From Micropterus salmoides (Eukaryota > Chordata > Actinopteri > Centrarchiformes > Centrarchidae), in NCBI RefSeq assembly GCF_014851395.1, contig NW_024040485.1, positions 19,980,618 to 20,044,617 of the forward strand: 64,000 nt of DNA, in the 5' to 3' direction. The notes beneath the pieces were generated by a model. The model was not told the DNA's origin, ran no database searches, and worked only from the letters and a program-made list of their open reading frames with translations. A program made the position numbers and the translations under genes. Position 1 is the stretch's first letter, and every line of letters starts with the position of its first letter. This document shows positions 1-13,045 of the stretch, one piece after another.

Positions 1-824
1 CCTTCCTTAATCTTCATCCTCACAAGACCTGATATTTAGTACGATGATGTAACCCAGTACTGTGAAGCACTATGAACTGTCTCATTTCCCATTTACTTCT
101 TTCATTCCAGCACTCTCTCCCTTGTTTATACACAGAAACATAAAGACACAGTCCAGTTGCGGCCTTCACATCAGTGGGAAAGATGAAACCTAAGCCTCAT
201 GTGTGATTGGCTGGCAATGTGATCTGAGAACCTTAGCCAATGGCAGCACTCAGATTAGGGTTGGAAGTCAATCCAATAGAGTTTTTACGTTCTCGGTACA
301 AATCTCACTGATCCGGGAATAGAAAACACTGACTGCACTCTGCAGTGGTCTGTTTTGGTTTAGCCAGGAATTTTGCTGCATGTCTTTTGTCTTTCTGGAT
401 TATCAAACAATTGGTAACCTCTGCTGGTGAGTTAACCAACAATTTATTTGGAACATCAAATTTAAATTAGTATGACAGTTGCCAAATTAGTTTAAAATAA
501 TCTCACCACAAGGTTCATTAGTAGCTGTCCTTTCGATCCTTTCACACAACCTTGCTCAGCAGATGAGGTTATTTCCCGGTTGTCAGTCTCAGGATTGTAT
601 ATGTTAAAATTTCCAATATAGATCAGGTATTATATTTGTGCACGTTATACTTGAAAATCACAGGGAATTAATCTACAGCTTCTATGTTTGTCTTGATGCT
701 CGAGGTCTCAGATGGGCTAACTTGGCTAAATGTGTTGGTTGGCATTCCTTGCTAAATAATGTACCGATGCGGACACCTCTCAACCCTTTTCTCATGCACC
801 TTCTCTCTCTGTCTTTGTCCACAG
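1..824 (+). other. pip5k1c: intron 1 of pip5k1c (3' part)
   Basis: This stretch lies upstream of the first recognisable pip5k1c exon and ends in a pyrimidine-rich tract and CAG acceptor at 822-824. That exon opens with two bases that finish a codon, so an upstream coding exon must exist outside the window. I see no other gene or repeat here that I can support. Confidence 0.6.
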
Positions 825-3800
825 ATTCAGCCAAGAAGGCTCAGATAACAGAGGTGAGAGGCTCCTTCACATTATACATCCGTCTGTGTCACCTGTCTCT
901 GTTGCTTTCGTCTTCTCTTTCACATCTTTCATCTGCATTGGTTTGCTGCATGGTTCAATTCCATATGACCTCTGAAGGGTCTATATATACAGTATTTGGA
1001 GTACATAAATCACATATACATTTGTATATCCCTTTCCTTTCCTTGTGACAGATGCCGTCCCCATTTGGAGTTGGCCAAGCCCATGAGAAAAAGATTGGCC
1101 ACAGGAGAGTAGATGCCTCTGGAGAGACGACATACAAGAAGGTAGACTTTGCCCTATGTCTTAAATACTGTTTGAAGCTTTGCTTTGCGTCATGATTTCA
1201 CCAACTACGGTCCACCCACACCTTACTCTGGTGTTCTTTTCTCTGTTCTTCGCCTCCAGACCACCTCCTCTGCCTTGCAAGGGGCCATCCAGCTGGGTAT
1301 TGGATATACTGTTGGCAACCTCAGCTCCAAGCCTGAGAGAGATGTGCTGATGCAGGACTTCTATGTGGTGGAAAGCATCTTCTTTCCCAGGTGTGTTTGT
1401 ATGAGTGCATGTGTGCTTATGTGCATGTGTGGGTGGCAAGAAGCGAATACGATCTTTTATCTTGTTTTATTCTTCCCCATCTTGCTCGATACAGTGAAGG
1501 CAGTAACCTCACTCCGGCACACCACTTCCCAGACTTTAGGTTTAAAACCTACGCCCCTGTGGCCTTCCGCTACTTCCGAGAGCTATTTGGGATCCGACCA
1601 GATGACTACCTGGTGAGATATTTATTTTCTTGAATGACCGGTGATGCATTGAGAGTATTTAAATGTCTTATAAAGTGCTGAGAAAGTGAAATGTATTCTG
1701 TGACATACAGCATCAGTTGTGAAGCGAACATGTACAAATCACGCATAATAACTTGCACCTTATGGTTAGCTAACTGTTAGCACCATATTGTTTTGTTGTT
1801 TTTTACTGAACTGGTCAACACCTGCAAATTCATAATATTAATTATAATAGTTGTACTAGAGCGATACTGAGGCAGTTTTTTTTTCCAGCAACAGTAATTT
1901 CTATTACAGTCGCCTTGTCTAAGACCACAAAAAGATTTTACAATTCATATGCAAATGAATTATGTTTTTTTTATATTTGATAGCATTGTAATAGTTCACA
2001 CTGTGTGATATGAGATAACATAAACTAAATATAGATTTGTGTGAAGTTCCCCCCCGAAAGCATTCAATTGATTATCAAAGAAAACATTCCCCTGGCTTCA
2101 TCAAACATCTACTGCTCTGAGGATGAACGTTAAACACCCTCACAAATCAAAAAGTAGAACTGTGCACACGCGAACACACACAAAAAAAGTTGCACATGCC
2201 CGCACATATTTTGCATGTGAGGCTGCAAACACACACACATGGTGACATAGCGTTCTCAGCTGCGTGTTTAAGCTCATATTCAACCTGTGCCAGAGGGAGA
2301 TTAGCAGGCTAAAGCTTTCTTTTTTAAACTCCAAGTAGTGGCAGCAGACAGTCAGAGAGAGTAGTTTGTGTTTGCGTCTGCATTTGTTTGTGTTGGTGGA
2401 GGGGGTGGAGGACTACCAGTATAATTGCATTGTGCTGACTTACTGGTAAATTTAATTACTTTGTTAGACAAATTGACCTCAAGCAATGGGCAGTTTTTCT
2501 TACTTTTCTACTTAAGTCCTTAGTTTTTAACCAACTTCATTACATCTGATTTTGTCATTTAAAAAGTCTCAATGGCTTTACACCAAGATATTCAGGGTAC
2601 ATTTAAGCCCACTTTTGCTATTGGAGTGTTTATGTTGATTCACCTCAGTTCAACATAATTCCTGCTAGTGCACAGAAGTGGGTGAAAGAAATATTTCCAC
2701 TGTTGAGTTAGTCACTTCACTGTAGTTACTGCCTCTACATTAAGGTGCAAAAAATTATAATAATAATAGCTTTATTTGTATAGCACTTTTCAATACAGAT
2801 AACAAAGTGCTTTACAGCAATCAATGTAAAACATAGACAAGTTTATTAAAATGTCATAATATACAATTTAAACTCCTCTATATATGATTCTTCACATCCA
2901 CACCCAGAACGCCTTTTTGCACACAGTAGTGTATACACACTTGCACTTCAAAAGTCAAGTGTGTCAACAAAGCTTTGAAAGCTCGATTGGATCCAACAGT
3001 AATGGTGCTATGCAGCCCTGCAGTACCCATGAGATGTTAAATTTAGGATGAAAGTACAAACTCAGGTGAAAAAGCCTCTCACATAAAAAGACATTTAAAG
3101 ACAGGACAGACAAGTAAGCTTAATAATAAAGTAAAACCTTTATGGCTGCTGCATGTTAAAACACTCTTTAGAGATTGTGGGTCATTGTGGGGATTGTGTT
3201 TAATCTTATCTTTGTTCTTCTGTGCCTCTGCTCTGTCTAGTATTCTCTATGTAATGAGCCACTGATTGAGTTGACAAATCCAGGAGCTAGTGGCTCCATA
3301 TTCTACGTAACCCGCGATGACGAGTTCATCATCAAAACTGTTATGCATAAAGAGGCAGAGTTTCTACAGAAACTCCTTCCTGGATATTATATGGTAAGTC
3401 AAACCGAGACCCTCAATTCAATTGTTAGTCCAAATTGTTAGTGCATACTACATTTTCAATATATATGTTATTATAATATTAGTGTGTACAATTCATTATG
3501 CAGTATAGACAAATGTCTTTGCTTAATATGAAACATACTGAAACCTGTATGCTAATATTTAGTTTGACCAATTCAAATAGCAGAAAGATCTGCAGGTACA
3601 GCAAATATTTTTCTACTAAATTACCTTTCAGCCCAATAAATCAACGTAATAGTGTGTCTATTCAGAGATTTGGGTGTGTAGGCATGGGATGTTTGTGTAC
3701 ATGAGTACATGCTTAAGAGCAATGCAGCAGCTGAAACTTCTAGTCTTCTTTATCCTCTTTACCTTACCCCCTGGTGTTGGCCCCTGTCAGCAGTGACGCA

Positions 3801-6800
3801 AGCAGGTAGCTTTGTAATAGATATTAGCAGAGAGGTTGTAGCTAACCGAGACCTGGCCTAAGTACTCCTTAACAGGTTAATCATGCACACAGTAGAGACA
3901 CACAAGAATGGGCTGAGGCCTGTGGATGGGTCACGCTTTCTGGCAGGTGCATGGTAATGGGGCTGAAACACATAGACTACATGCCTTATTACCAAATAAT
4001 GTAGCATATTTCTTTAATCCTTCCTGTCTCTTTCTTTGTGTCTGCTGCGTGAACCCCCTCTCCAGAACTTGAACCAGAACCCCCGGACTTTGCTGCCAAA
4101 GTTTTTTGGCCTTTACTGCGTGCAGTGTGGGGGCAAGAACATCCGAGTTGTTGTGATGAACAACATTTTACCACGCTCTGTACGCATGCACCTCAAGTTT
4201 GATCTGAAGGGCTCCACATACAAGAGGCGAGCATCCAAGAAAGAAAGAGAGAAGTCAAAACCCACTTTTAAAGACCTGGACTTTTTGAATGACGTTCCTG
4301 ACGGCCTCACTCTGGACCAGGACACATACAGCGCTCTGGTCAAAACTCTGCAGAGAGACTGCCTGGTGAGAAAGAGAGAAGGCAGGAGATGGATGGAACA
4401 CATTTTTTGTAAAAGTAGATTAACACTGTGCATTTCATTTTATGTCAACAAAGTCAGCACAGCCAACCACATAAATTATTTGCTCAGACTCATACTGTAA
4501 ATTAAGAGCAGATGAATTGGAGAAAGAATAGAGGAAGAGAAGGGAGAGAAAGAGGCTTCAAAGTGGCTTGTGTGTTTTTTATGCACGTGTTACAAAATGT
4601 TGTGATTTTCTCAGCTTGGAAAATTTTTTGAAATATCATGTATTTCATGTCAGGTTCTGGAAAGTTTTAAGATTATGGACTACAGTTTGCTGCTGGGGGT
4701 GCACAACAAGACCCAAGCGGAGCGGGACCGCCAGTCCCAGGGCTCGCCTGCAGGAGGCGGGGATGAAAAGAAGCGTGCAGCTCAGAGAGCCTTGTATTCA
4801 ACTGCCATGGAGTCTATACAGGGAGGCTCCACATGTAGGGACACGCTGGACCATGATGACACGTAAGTCACTATTTTAAACTCTATGCCCTAATCATCAC
4901 ATTAAATTTACAAATGATGGTAATGTTCTCCTATCTGTCTGTAGTATGGGTGGTATTCCAGCTGTGGGTGCTAAAGGAGAGCGCCTCCTGCTGTTCATTG
5001 GAATTATTGATATCCTGCAGTCCTACAGGTAGGCAAGTTAAAGCTGCCATTTAATATCAGGAAATGAATACATGAAATTATATTTGTGTAACATTCACAA
5101 ATCAGCAATACCCACTGCAATCAGTTTGTTCTGCCTCAACATTACATTTTTGAACTACGACTACCTAGGCCAGATTTTCTTCCTGTTCTTCCAGCATAAA
5201 CAGAGCTTTCAGAGTGTCTCACAATGTCAGATGTCATGCTTCCAATGTTTTATGTTTTTATATTCTCCAAAATCCTCCTTACAACACTAAGCTTCTGGAT
5301 TTATGAGGATTTATGGGAAATATGGTTTTAATTTAAAAAGACAAACAAACCACTAGTGTTTCTCTGATTGTCTGCCAGTTTTCATGGTAATACATCCAAA
5401 GTGTCAAAGTTAATTTAATAATGATGACATATTGGTGCTCTATATATTACCTTAAACCTCTACTGCCTTCTCAGTCTGAGGTACTGCGTAAGGTCTTTCA
5501 CTGGACTCCTTGGGTTTTAAAGTCAGGAAATGATTAGGTTTAGGCTTACAGTAATCCAGGCATTATGTGTCTGCAAGCAATATTAAAAGATGGTGATCAC
5601 GAGGAAAAAGCAATTCCAGACATCTCACACTGTTTTTACATAAATACAAATGGAGGATGCTCATAACAAACGTTGTCAGGACAAGCGTGGACATAAGAAA
5701 TGTGTGTGGTGCCTAGCATAAAATCCAGATCTTAAAATGCACATCAGCATTGCATGTGGGACTGTAGCCACCTATTTAGGCCTGAGTTGCCAGGTAACCA
5801 CAGTAAGTCAATGAATGAGTTTAACTAAATAATTTAATCGTCTTGTCTGACAGAATGATCAAGAAACTTGAGCACTCTTGGAAGTCTCTCATCCATGACG
5901 GGGTGAGTAGCTTTCACAGAACAGTTATGTAACAATCTGTATCCAAGCAAAACATAAACCATATAACATTTTTTGCCTTTATTTTTTTGCTATGTCTGTC
6001 TTTTATGTATTTAGCACCTTGATTGTGTATGAAAAGTGCAACATCGCTCACATTGCCTTGTCTCTTTTTTTCATTGCTACCTCCGCCCCTCCACAGGACA
6101 CAGTGTCAGTTCACAGACCTGGTTTCTATGCTGAGAGATTCTACAAATTCTGTAGCACCATTGTCTTCAGGAAGAGCTGCTGTGAGTTTACAACTGTGCA
6201 TGAGCCATATACTCCCATAGTGTGTTATATTTGATGGCAACAATAAGGAATTCTTTTGTTTTCCTACTTTTTTCTTTTTGGAGTAAATAAACTATGCTGT
6301 GCTTTCACAGCACTGCGATCGTCTCCATCTAAGAGAGGACGAGGGGCTCTTTCCATGTCCAAGTCCAGTGCTGGAACAGGTTCAGCTGGGCAGCGTCCCT
6401 CACTGACTGAAGACAAGCAGGAAAACCAGGACAACTTGGAGAACCTACAAGGAGCTCCCAGCTTCCCCATGCTGGAGGACAATGGTAGTTTATCTCTATT
6501 AGTCCACATTGATATACAGTCATGATGTGTGCACATAGAGTTCATTAAAGGTGAAATGAAGTGAAAATGGGATGCTTAATACCACACACCTAATAGGATT
6601 GCGTGACCATGTGACAGTAGCCTTTAGTGTTAATGAATTAGCTTTAAATGTCTGCAGCCGAGAGCTCCATTTTCTCTTTAAATGAAATGAATTGAGCACT
6701 TCTATTCTTGAGAATAGAAGCTCTGCAGCAGAGTAGTAGCAATACCAGCAGAAACTTTAACAAATCAAGACTAGATATTCATAGATAAATACTTTAGGAA

Positions 6801-9800
6801 AGCATAGTGTTTTATTTACTGTCCACCCCAACACTCATAAATGGGGTAAGAAATGAAGAGAATGTGAACGTATGAAGAAGCAATACAAACCTTGTAAATG
6901 TCAAACAACTGAATGTGAAAGTCCTGATCGCATGTACAGCTTTGAGTGCAGTACTCGTCTAACTGGCTGAGGTACAGTGTTGTACAATTAAATGTCAGTT
7001 TGCCTGAATGAAAGGTTTGAAGGACTCACAAACACACTTTGGTTATGCCTGCTCTAGGTGAAACAATGAAATTCTTCTTATTGTTTTAGTAGTGCATTGT
7101 CATCTCTTGCATACATTTTGTGATCTCTTTTTTTATATTATATTATATTCTTGGTTACTTATACGTATTAGGGAGAGAGCCACCCTGCACCCCCCCTTCC
7201 TTTGAAGATGCTACCACAGCTTCTATCGCTACCACGCTGTCCTCTAACAACTCCTTACCCACCACTCCCTTCGATACACCAGAGCACCCACGCTACAGGA
7301 GACAAATGCATTCCCCAAGTTTGGCCAGGTAAGAATAATTGCTTGAATGTATCTATAATGACAGTATTCTGCCAAAAGAATGAATTGTGTGCGCTGTACT
7401 TCCCTACTGATATCACACATGTATCGTCCCATGTATTTTCAGGTTACAGAAAGTTGAGGTTCATGGGGAAAAGCAGGACACCATAACAGTGGAGGTGGAG
7501 CTCAGGTACATAAACATACAGCAATAGTGAAGTATGATAATGTCCATAACTGCCTGTGCAACAGTGTTTAACAGTGTTCTTTGTCTTGCTTCATACAGTA
7601 AAATCCCAAAGAGCACGGAGCTCACAGAGTTGACAGAAATGACCTTCCCCAGCCATCTGTCTCCTGATCACCAGCCCCGTGTCATCGCTTCATCCACCCC
7701 TCTCTCTGTTAGTCCATCCTCTGCATATTCCTCCTCCACTCTTCCTCCGTCTTTTGTGTCTTCCTCCTCCGCTGCACAATCAGCGGGCCACTCGTCCTCC
7801 ACACTTGCTTCGTCCATCCGTCCGTCCACGAAACCGCTCACCTCTCCCGCAGCTGCTCAGTCTTCCACTCTTTCTTCTCCGGCCTCTCGTTCAGCCGCGC
7901 AACCCACACTTCTCACTTCAGCTCCAAACACCTCCGCCCTCTCTCCTGTCTCTGCTTTCACTCCCATCTGCCCTGCATCTCCTCACTCCTCCACAGAGAG
8001 CTCCTCTCACCGTCTGCCCTCGACCCCTCCCTCCTCCCACCCTCCAAGCCCCCAGGTGCCTCAGCCACGTACATCGTGCAATCAGCTTTCTGTGTCCAGC
8101 AGCCACAACTCATTGGAAGGGGAGGTGCCAGTGTCTGACATCTACTTTGTAAGTCCCAATTATGATTATTAACCGTTTCAACTAAGGATCTAATGCATCA
8201 GTTCAAACCCTGAAGGAAGTTCTCTTTATTTTTGTTTTGTTGTCAGCCCTTTCCCAGAGAGTAAAGAGCATTTTTCTTCTTCTGTTTTTCTTTGATTTAC
8301 TGGGTCTCTTGCAGTGGCCCAGTCAGGACAGCGTGGTAGAGTTATGATGGTGAGGGGGGGAGGGCGTGTGTGTGTTGCACGTACTATGGGGTTGCTCTCT
8401 CTGTCCAAAATGCTTTTTTCCAAAGCACGAGGCTGCCACCAGTCATAGTTCATGCTTTTGAATGCATCAGCAACACTGGGGTTGTCTCTCCTGCACAGCA
8501 TGATGTAGTTATATTTGTCAATCTACAGTCATGTGCGCTGTCAAGATCATGCACAGCTCTCCATAATTCTCTTTCATTGTGTGAATCTTTTGTTATAGCA
8601 TTCTTTCTCCATTTTCCACTTTCTTTCCGTTCTCTCATTTATTATAACTTCATTTTGTCCTCTGTTGCATAATAATTAATTCAATTCACTTTATTTTCCT
8701 GTGTGCACATTACATGCATTTGTGTGTTGATCTGCGTGTGTGTGTCCATCCATCAGTATGCAGATGGCAGATATTGGGTGTACTCTCCGGTTCTTGGCCG
8801 CCGTAAGCTAAACTCTAGCTCAAGTTACAATGTAAGTAAGTAGTTAGAGTAATTTGTAATGTTAAGAGGTGTTCCCACGCATTGCTGCTAACTGTTCCAT
8901 TGGGACTTTCACAAGCACAGCTGCTTATGGATCCTCAGAAGTACTTAAAATAAAGCTACAGTGCATTTCACATGACTTATTTAGCGTTAACGTCTGCAAA
9001 AAAACCAACACCTTTGCATTATAATAACTGCAGTTTCTGAAGGGCCGTCATGTGCATTTAAATGGAGCATGCATCTTCATGTAACATGTTACCAGGAAAT
9101 GGTAATTTAAATGTTTAAGCCTCTTGAACCTGCAGTTAGTTAACTGTAGCTTGTATTGCACTTTTATAGATCAAGCTTAAGCGTCTGCCGTGTCGCACTC
9201 AGACAGAGGAGCTGACAAGCTGAGTAGTGTTGTCAGCAATTGGCTAGAATGAAATTTCTCTTTCTGACATTGGAAATCACCTGTTTATTAAAGCTGCATC
9301 TAGAACATCTTAAAGCCTCTGAAAAGTTGATTGGATTTCAAATATAAATTTTCTTTCTATAACCTTAGATATCTATGACTAAATAAGCAACAATGATGTT
9401 AAAGTTAATTATTTATTAAGAGTTTCACAGTCAGAAACTCAACTAATCTGCTTCATCGGACATGTGCGGACATGGTTCAATCAGATGGGATTGACAGTGC
9501 TGGCAACATAAGCAAACAACCCCACGGCAGTCAACAGATTTTGATTGAAATGCTTTTAAACTCTAATTAGTGCACAGAAGAATGTGAGATCGCCTATGTC
9601 CAATTTAGTCCTGCCCACCTCAAAATACTGAAAAAAGGCAGAACAAAAATATCAATACAGAAATCTGTGAAATTGTGTGTTTATTGAGGATCTGTCATAA
9701 TAAGGTGTTGATTGAGAAAATATGATTTCAGGTGAAATTACACCAACCCAAGCCAGGATTTGGCCGTGAGCACACTGAGCAGTTGAAAATTTCATCTGAA

Positions 9801-10167
9801 AGCAGTTTGGAGCTCCCAACATGCAAAATTGTACCGGGCAGCTTTAAACTATTCAGTGTTCTGAGGAATGTCTTAATAAATGTATCTTTCTGCAGCTCCT
9901 CTCTCATCTTTCTTCTCTTGTCTCCTTTCTCCTGTTGCTGCCGTCTGCTGGCTGTGTTCGATAACAGCAGACTCAGGAGGATCGGGGCTGGGTGTACTCT
10001 CCTCTGCACTACGGCTCAGAATCCAGAAGGGGCTCAGATGGGGAGAGTGAGACAGTAAGTGTACAGTTCATTCATTATTCATCAGTACTTCACAAACCAG
10101 AGATGACTGAATAAACAGTTTTGTTTGCGGTTTTCCTACTTTGTCTGTCTCTCTGCTCTTTCAGTAA
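825..10167 (+). CDS. pip5k1c: phosphatidylinositol-4-phosphate 5-kinase type-1 gamma (5' partial)
   Basis: The enzyme phosphorylates PI4P to PI(4,5)P2 at focal adhesions and presynaptic membranes. Exons seen: 825-853, 1052-1141, 1260-1390, 1495-1612, 3241-3393, 4066-4365, 4654-4862, 4945-5028, 5854-5902, 6097-6181, 6311-6484, 7172-7328, 7443-7505, 7599-8148, 8757-8831, 9971-10054, then the stop at 10165-10167. All have GT-AG borders and phases agree, giving 783 codons here; only the first exon is missing. Visible motifs are GASGSIFYV (nucleotide loop), the catalytic Lys in FIIKTV, FDLKGSTYKRR, IMDYSLLLGVHN, IGIIDILQSY and the type I specificity loop DTVSVHRPGFYAERF. The gamma isoform is indicated by LLGVHN (alpha has LMSIHN), by TPPSFEDATTASIATTLSS and by the C-terminal WVYSPLHY. 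The tail is longer than in mammals because of one large Ser/Pro exon. Isoform choice (ca or cb ohnolog) cannot be decided. Confidence 0.95.
2757..2850 (+). repeat. dispersed teleost repeat fragment in a pip5k1c intron
   Basis: The text reads 'ttatttgtatagcacttttc' followed by 'acaaagtgctttacagcaa'. I recognise this as the core of a very common fish interspersed repeat (an inverted GCACTTT/AAAGTGC arrangement). It is short and intronic, with no coding role. Confidence 0.6.
7599..8148 (+). CDS. pip5k1c: pip5k1c exon encoding a Ser/Pro/Thr-rich tail
   Basis: This single 550-base exon encodes 183 residues, from SKIPKSTELTELTEM to the DIYF that is conserved just before the talin-binding region of mammals. 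The middle is low-complexity Ser, Pro, Thr and Ala, and the coding strand is strongly pyrimidine-biased (TCC, TCT and CCT codons). By recollection the mammalian equivalent is well under half this length and more acidic. The stretch is probably disordered. The conserved end and unbroken frame show it is real coding sequence. The overlapping frame at 7679-8152 is a shadow. Confidence 0.88.
8757..8831 (+). CDS. pip5k1c: pip5k1c alternative exon (26-residue-insert type, i3-like)
   Basis: This is a phase-0 exon of exactly 75 bases (25 codons) between CAG and GTAAGT. It encodes YADGRYWVYSPVLGRRK followed by a Ser-rich end. It sits where mammalian PIP5K1C has its optional 26-residue insert, which as I remember it contains HGRYWLFSPRRRR. 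Being in phase 0 at both ends, it can be included or skipped without a frameshift. It carries WVYSP, the same core as the next exon's talin-binding motif. Confidence 0.82.
9971..10054 (+). CDS. pip5k1c: pip5k1c talin/AP2-binding exon (28 residues)
   Basis: This phase-0 exon of exactly 84 bases encodes 28 residues with the motif DRGWVYSPLHY and ends GSDGESET. In mammals the 28-residue tail of the 90-kDa isoform binds the talin FERM domain and AP-2 through WVYSPLHY, and phosphorylation of its Tyr and Ser tunes the binding. The match in length, motif and ending is close. The next exon begins with TAA, so including this exon only adds the module. Confidence 0.92.
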
Positions 10168-11640
10168 CAGATGGGTGGAGCCAGAGGCCAAATACAGAAG
10201 CTGTGAGGTTTTGATAAAACAGCCACCAGGACACTGCTTGCCCAAGCTGCATGTGAAAGCTTGCTTCGCCAGCAGAAACTATTGGAATGAACTCATAGAA
10301 GCATTCAAGTATACAACAGCACAACCATGCATATACTCACATACATTTAAATGAACATACAGATATACAACTATCAAAATATTATGCAACGAAAATGAAG
10401 AAGCATCAATTCCTGAACAATCTGACTGTCATCAAGCAGAGAAATGAACTTAAATCATATGGTACAATCAGCTGAGTGGCACTGTGAATGATTTTGGTGG
10501 CTGTTAAGTCAGGTATAGCAGTCCTGCTGCCTGCTGTTTTTAGTTTTTTAGTGTTCACGAGTCACGCAGCACTGTGTCAGCTCTGGCTATGCAATATGGG
10601 CATACATGTTATTGATTTCTCTGTTTGACTAATGCATAACTACTTCAGAGAGAGTTTATGCATTTATTTTTCACTAGGAGAATGTTAAAGCTGTATATGA
10701 TTTTATTTTTAGCACTTTATCAATGTACATGTGGCTGAGGTCATTTGAAATCATATATTTTGTTCTTATGTGTCATCAGTTGCAAAGTTTCAAAACACTC
10801 ACATAAACACACAGTTCAATATTTTTTTTTGTGCTGAGTATGCACAGTGTTCAGTTTTAACAGTGGTGTGGTCCACTTTAGAAACGTTGATCTGACAATG
10901 AATGGTTGTGTTCAAAATGCCTTATTGACAAACTCATTTTCATAACAGTTTTTGATATTTCGGTCACATGTAGGCCTAATCGTTAAAAAAATATATATAT
11001 AAAATATAAATATACAGAACATTTTATTGTGTGAGTAAATACCAAATCCAACACATCAAGACAAAACAAAAGGAAAAAAAAATCTAATGATCTTTTGTAA
11101 ATTGTAGATAAACCGTGTGTGTAAAGCACATGCATGTAAGTCTGTACTCGCCCTCATGTCTCAGTGTGTGCATGTGTTTGCATGCAGATTGATGTGTGAT
11201 TGGGAGAAATGTAGTTGTGAGACTCTTCTGTTCTGCCTATTTGTCAAAAGGTGTAACTTCTGTTTATTGTTATAAGCCATGAACGTCTGAACCAGCTATA
11301 AGCATGTTGGCTGTGTGAGAAAAGTGACCCCCAGTCTTTAAAGAAACTGGACTAACCATAAATGACCAAATTAAACAAACTGAGCTGAACTGAAATCTAT
11401 TTTCTGAACAGTTTAGTCAGAAAATAAATCTGCTGTTGCCACCTTCCTTCCTCCATACGTGGTGATGCTTGTTGCAATATGATTGACCATTATGAGACTT
11501 CCTGACTGTGTCGATAAGCACTGCTATAACAGATTACTGTATTATTTGAATCAGCTGAAGCTAACCTGCCTGTTTGTAGGAATCAGTGTCTGTAGCTTAT
11601 CACTGAGTAAAAGAAAATAAAGATTATATTGTGTAAAAAA
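10165..11640 (+). other. pip5k1c: pip5k1c stop codon and 3' UTR
   Basis: The last exon opens at 10165 directly with TAA after a CTCTTTCAG acceptor. About 1.45 kb of AT-rich non-coding sequence follows, then an AATAAA at 11616-11621 some 15-20 bases before an A-rich stretch, the likely cleavage site. No other transcript signal was noticed. Confidence 0.65.
11616..11621 (+). terminator. AATAAA poly(A) signal of pip5k1c
   Basis: A canonical hexamer in the transcribed orientation, downstream of the stop codon, with no coding sequence beyond it on this strand until the chemokines. Confidence 0.6.
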
Positions 11641-12387
11641 ATATATTTTGGTGGATTTTTAATATAATTTTCTAAAATAACCAGATTCACAAACCAGCTA
11701 ACAAGAATATTATTTTAGTTGTAAAATGTTATTTGCATTATTAGCCCACTAGATGGCACCACGTCTTAGTAAGAATAGTTATTGAGTGAAATCCCAACTG
11801 TGTTTTGGGCTACTCGAAAATTGCACTGTGAAATTAAATTGCACAAAGACATCTCCCCACACATCACACATTTTACCTCACAAATAATGATATGAAATCT
11901 TAATTGCTTTAGCAGACATTTTATTTATCTGCACAGACTTTGCTGTTAAAAAAAACTCTGGAATGAAACAGACAAGGATCAATATGGCTTCAACTAAAAC
12001 AGCCCATAGGGATCTCAGCTGGCTCTCTGCAGTAATATGCTCTCTATATAAACCCACACATACACTCACACACAGATAAAGGAAGTAGGAAGATTTGTAC
12101 AGTAAAGTAGAATCAGCCAGGTTATTCCTTTATCAGTCCTGCGGTGCGACTGATTGACTGAAGTAAAGAACTGGCTAGGAAGGATATGGCTAATGACATT
12201 ATAAAGTTTTTCTTATCGTCAACAAATCCCACAGCTTGATTTACATTTGCGTATTCCTCTGTGCCAGAGACCTCCATTGTTATCCAAAAATTAATTAATT
12301 AATCAAATTCAAAAAGGGAGCCACACTGTACCCGTTGACGTGTTCCTACCAGGAACATGGACATTGTTTGGAGTTCACTACAAAAAA

Positions 12388-12694
12388 AGGCGGTTCACAA
12401 ACTTTTTCAGTCATGTCCCCGATCAGACGCCAAAAAAAGTACCACTACACGTAAACGGATTTAATCTATATCAACCAATAACAATATTGGGGGAGCAACA
12501 AATAAAAAACTACCCCAGTTGAATTTGATTTATATAAATGAAATGATTCAGGTCAACACAATAGCCTCACTCAAACTCTCTCTTCAACTTATTCCCACTC
12601 CATATTTTTCCCTGGTCATCCACGCTCCCCCTAGGGGGCGTTGTTACTCTACGCCCCCTCCAGGTATTTCTGCCCCACAGTTTGAGAACCACTG
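12388..12694. mobile_element. non-autonomous hAT-like MITE
   Basis: The left end reads GCGGTTCACAAACTTTTTCA and the right end, inverted, reads CAGTGGTTCTCAAACTGTGG. They share the GGTTCnCAAACT core of terminal repeats of many fish hAT-type MITEs. The left end continues with TCATGTCCCC, also typical. There is no transposase frame. I could not find a clean 8-base target duplication, so the borders are approximate. Confidence 0.6.
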
Positions 12695-12914
12695 CACTAA
12701 AGAACCAAATGTGTATTAATCTGCAGCTGAAAATAGTCCCTAACAAATGCACTATCAACTCCCGTTGGAGTAAGATTTGCTAAAATGCCAGTGCCCAGTT
12801 GTTTCAGGAAATTGTTATGTCTTTTTTTTTTAAACCAAAAGCATATATGGACTTACACATGGCTGGTTTATGAAATATGAAACATCATCATCCTTATTCA
12901 TTAAGTGCTGATGG

Positions 12915-13045
12915 GAAATCAGGGTGTCATGGTGGCACCACACCTGCATGGTCCTTTCCGGGTATGAGTTTGAATGTTCTCCCAGTGTCCACTTGCGGCT
13001 GCTCTGGTTTACTGCTGCAGACCGATCTCATGCATGTCAGATGGC
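12915..13045. repeat. degenerate dispersed teleost repeat
   Basis: The stretch 'tttgaatgttctcccagtgtc' and the following 'catgcatgtcag' resemble a decayed copy of the fish family that carries 'gcatgttctccccgtgtctgcgtggg'. It is on the opposite orientation to the copy at 17125-17385. Family assignment is from memory. Confidence 0.4.

Noticed and set aside
1185..1633. Long open frames spanning two pip5k1c exons
   Set aside because: They read through the short intron at 1391-1494. The kinase protein is obtained only by splicing CCCAG to TGAAGGC, giving FFPSEGSNLTP.
7679..8152. 157-residue open frame inside the pip5k1c tail exon
   Set aside because: It is the shifted shadow of the real 183-codon exon. 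Only the frame ending DIYF joins the conserved exons on both sides.
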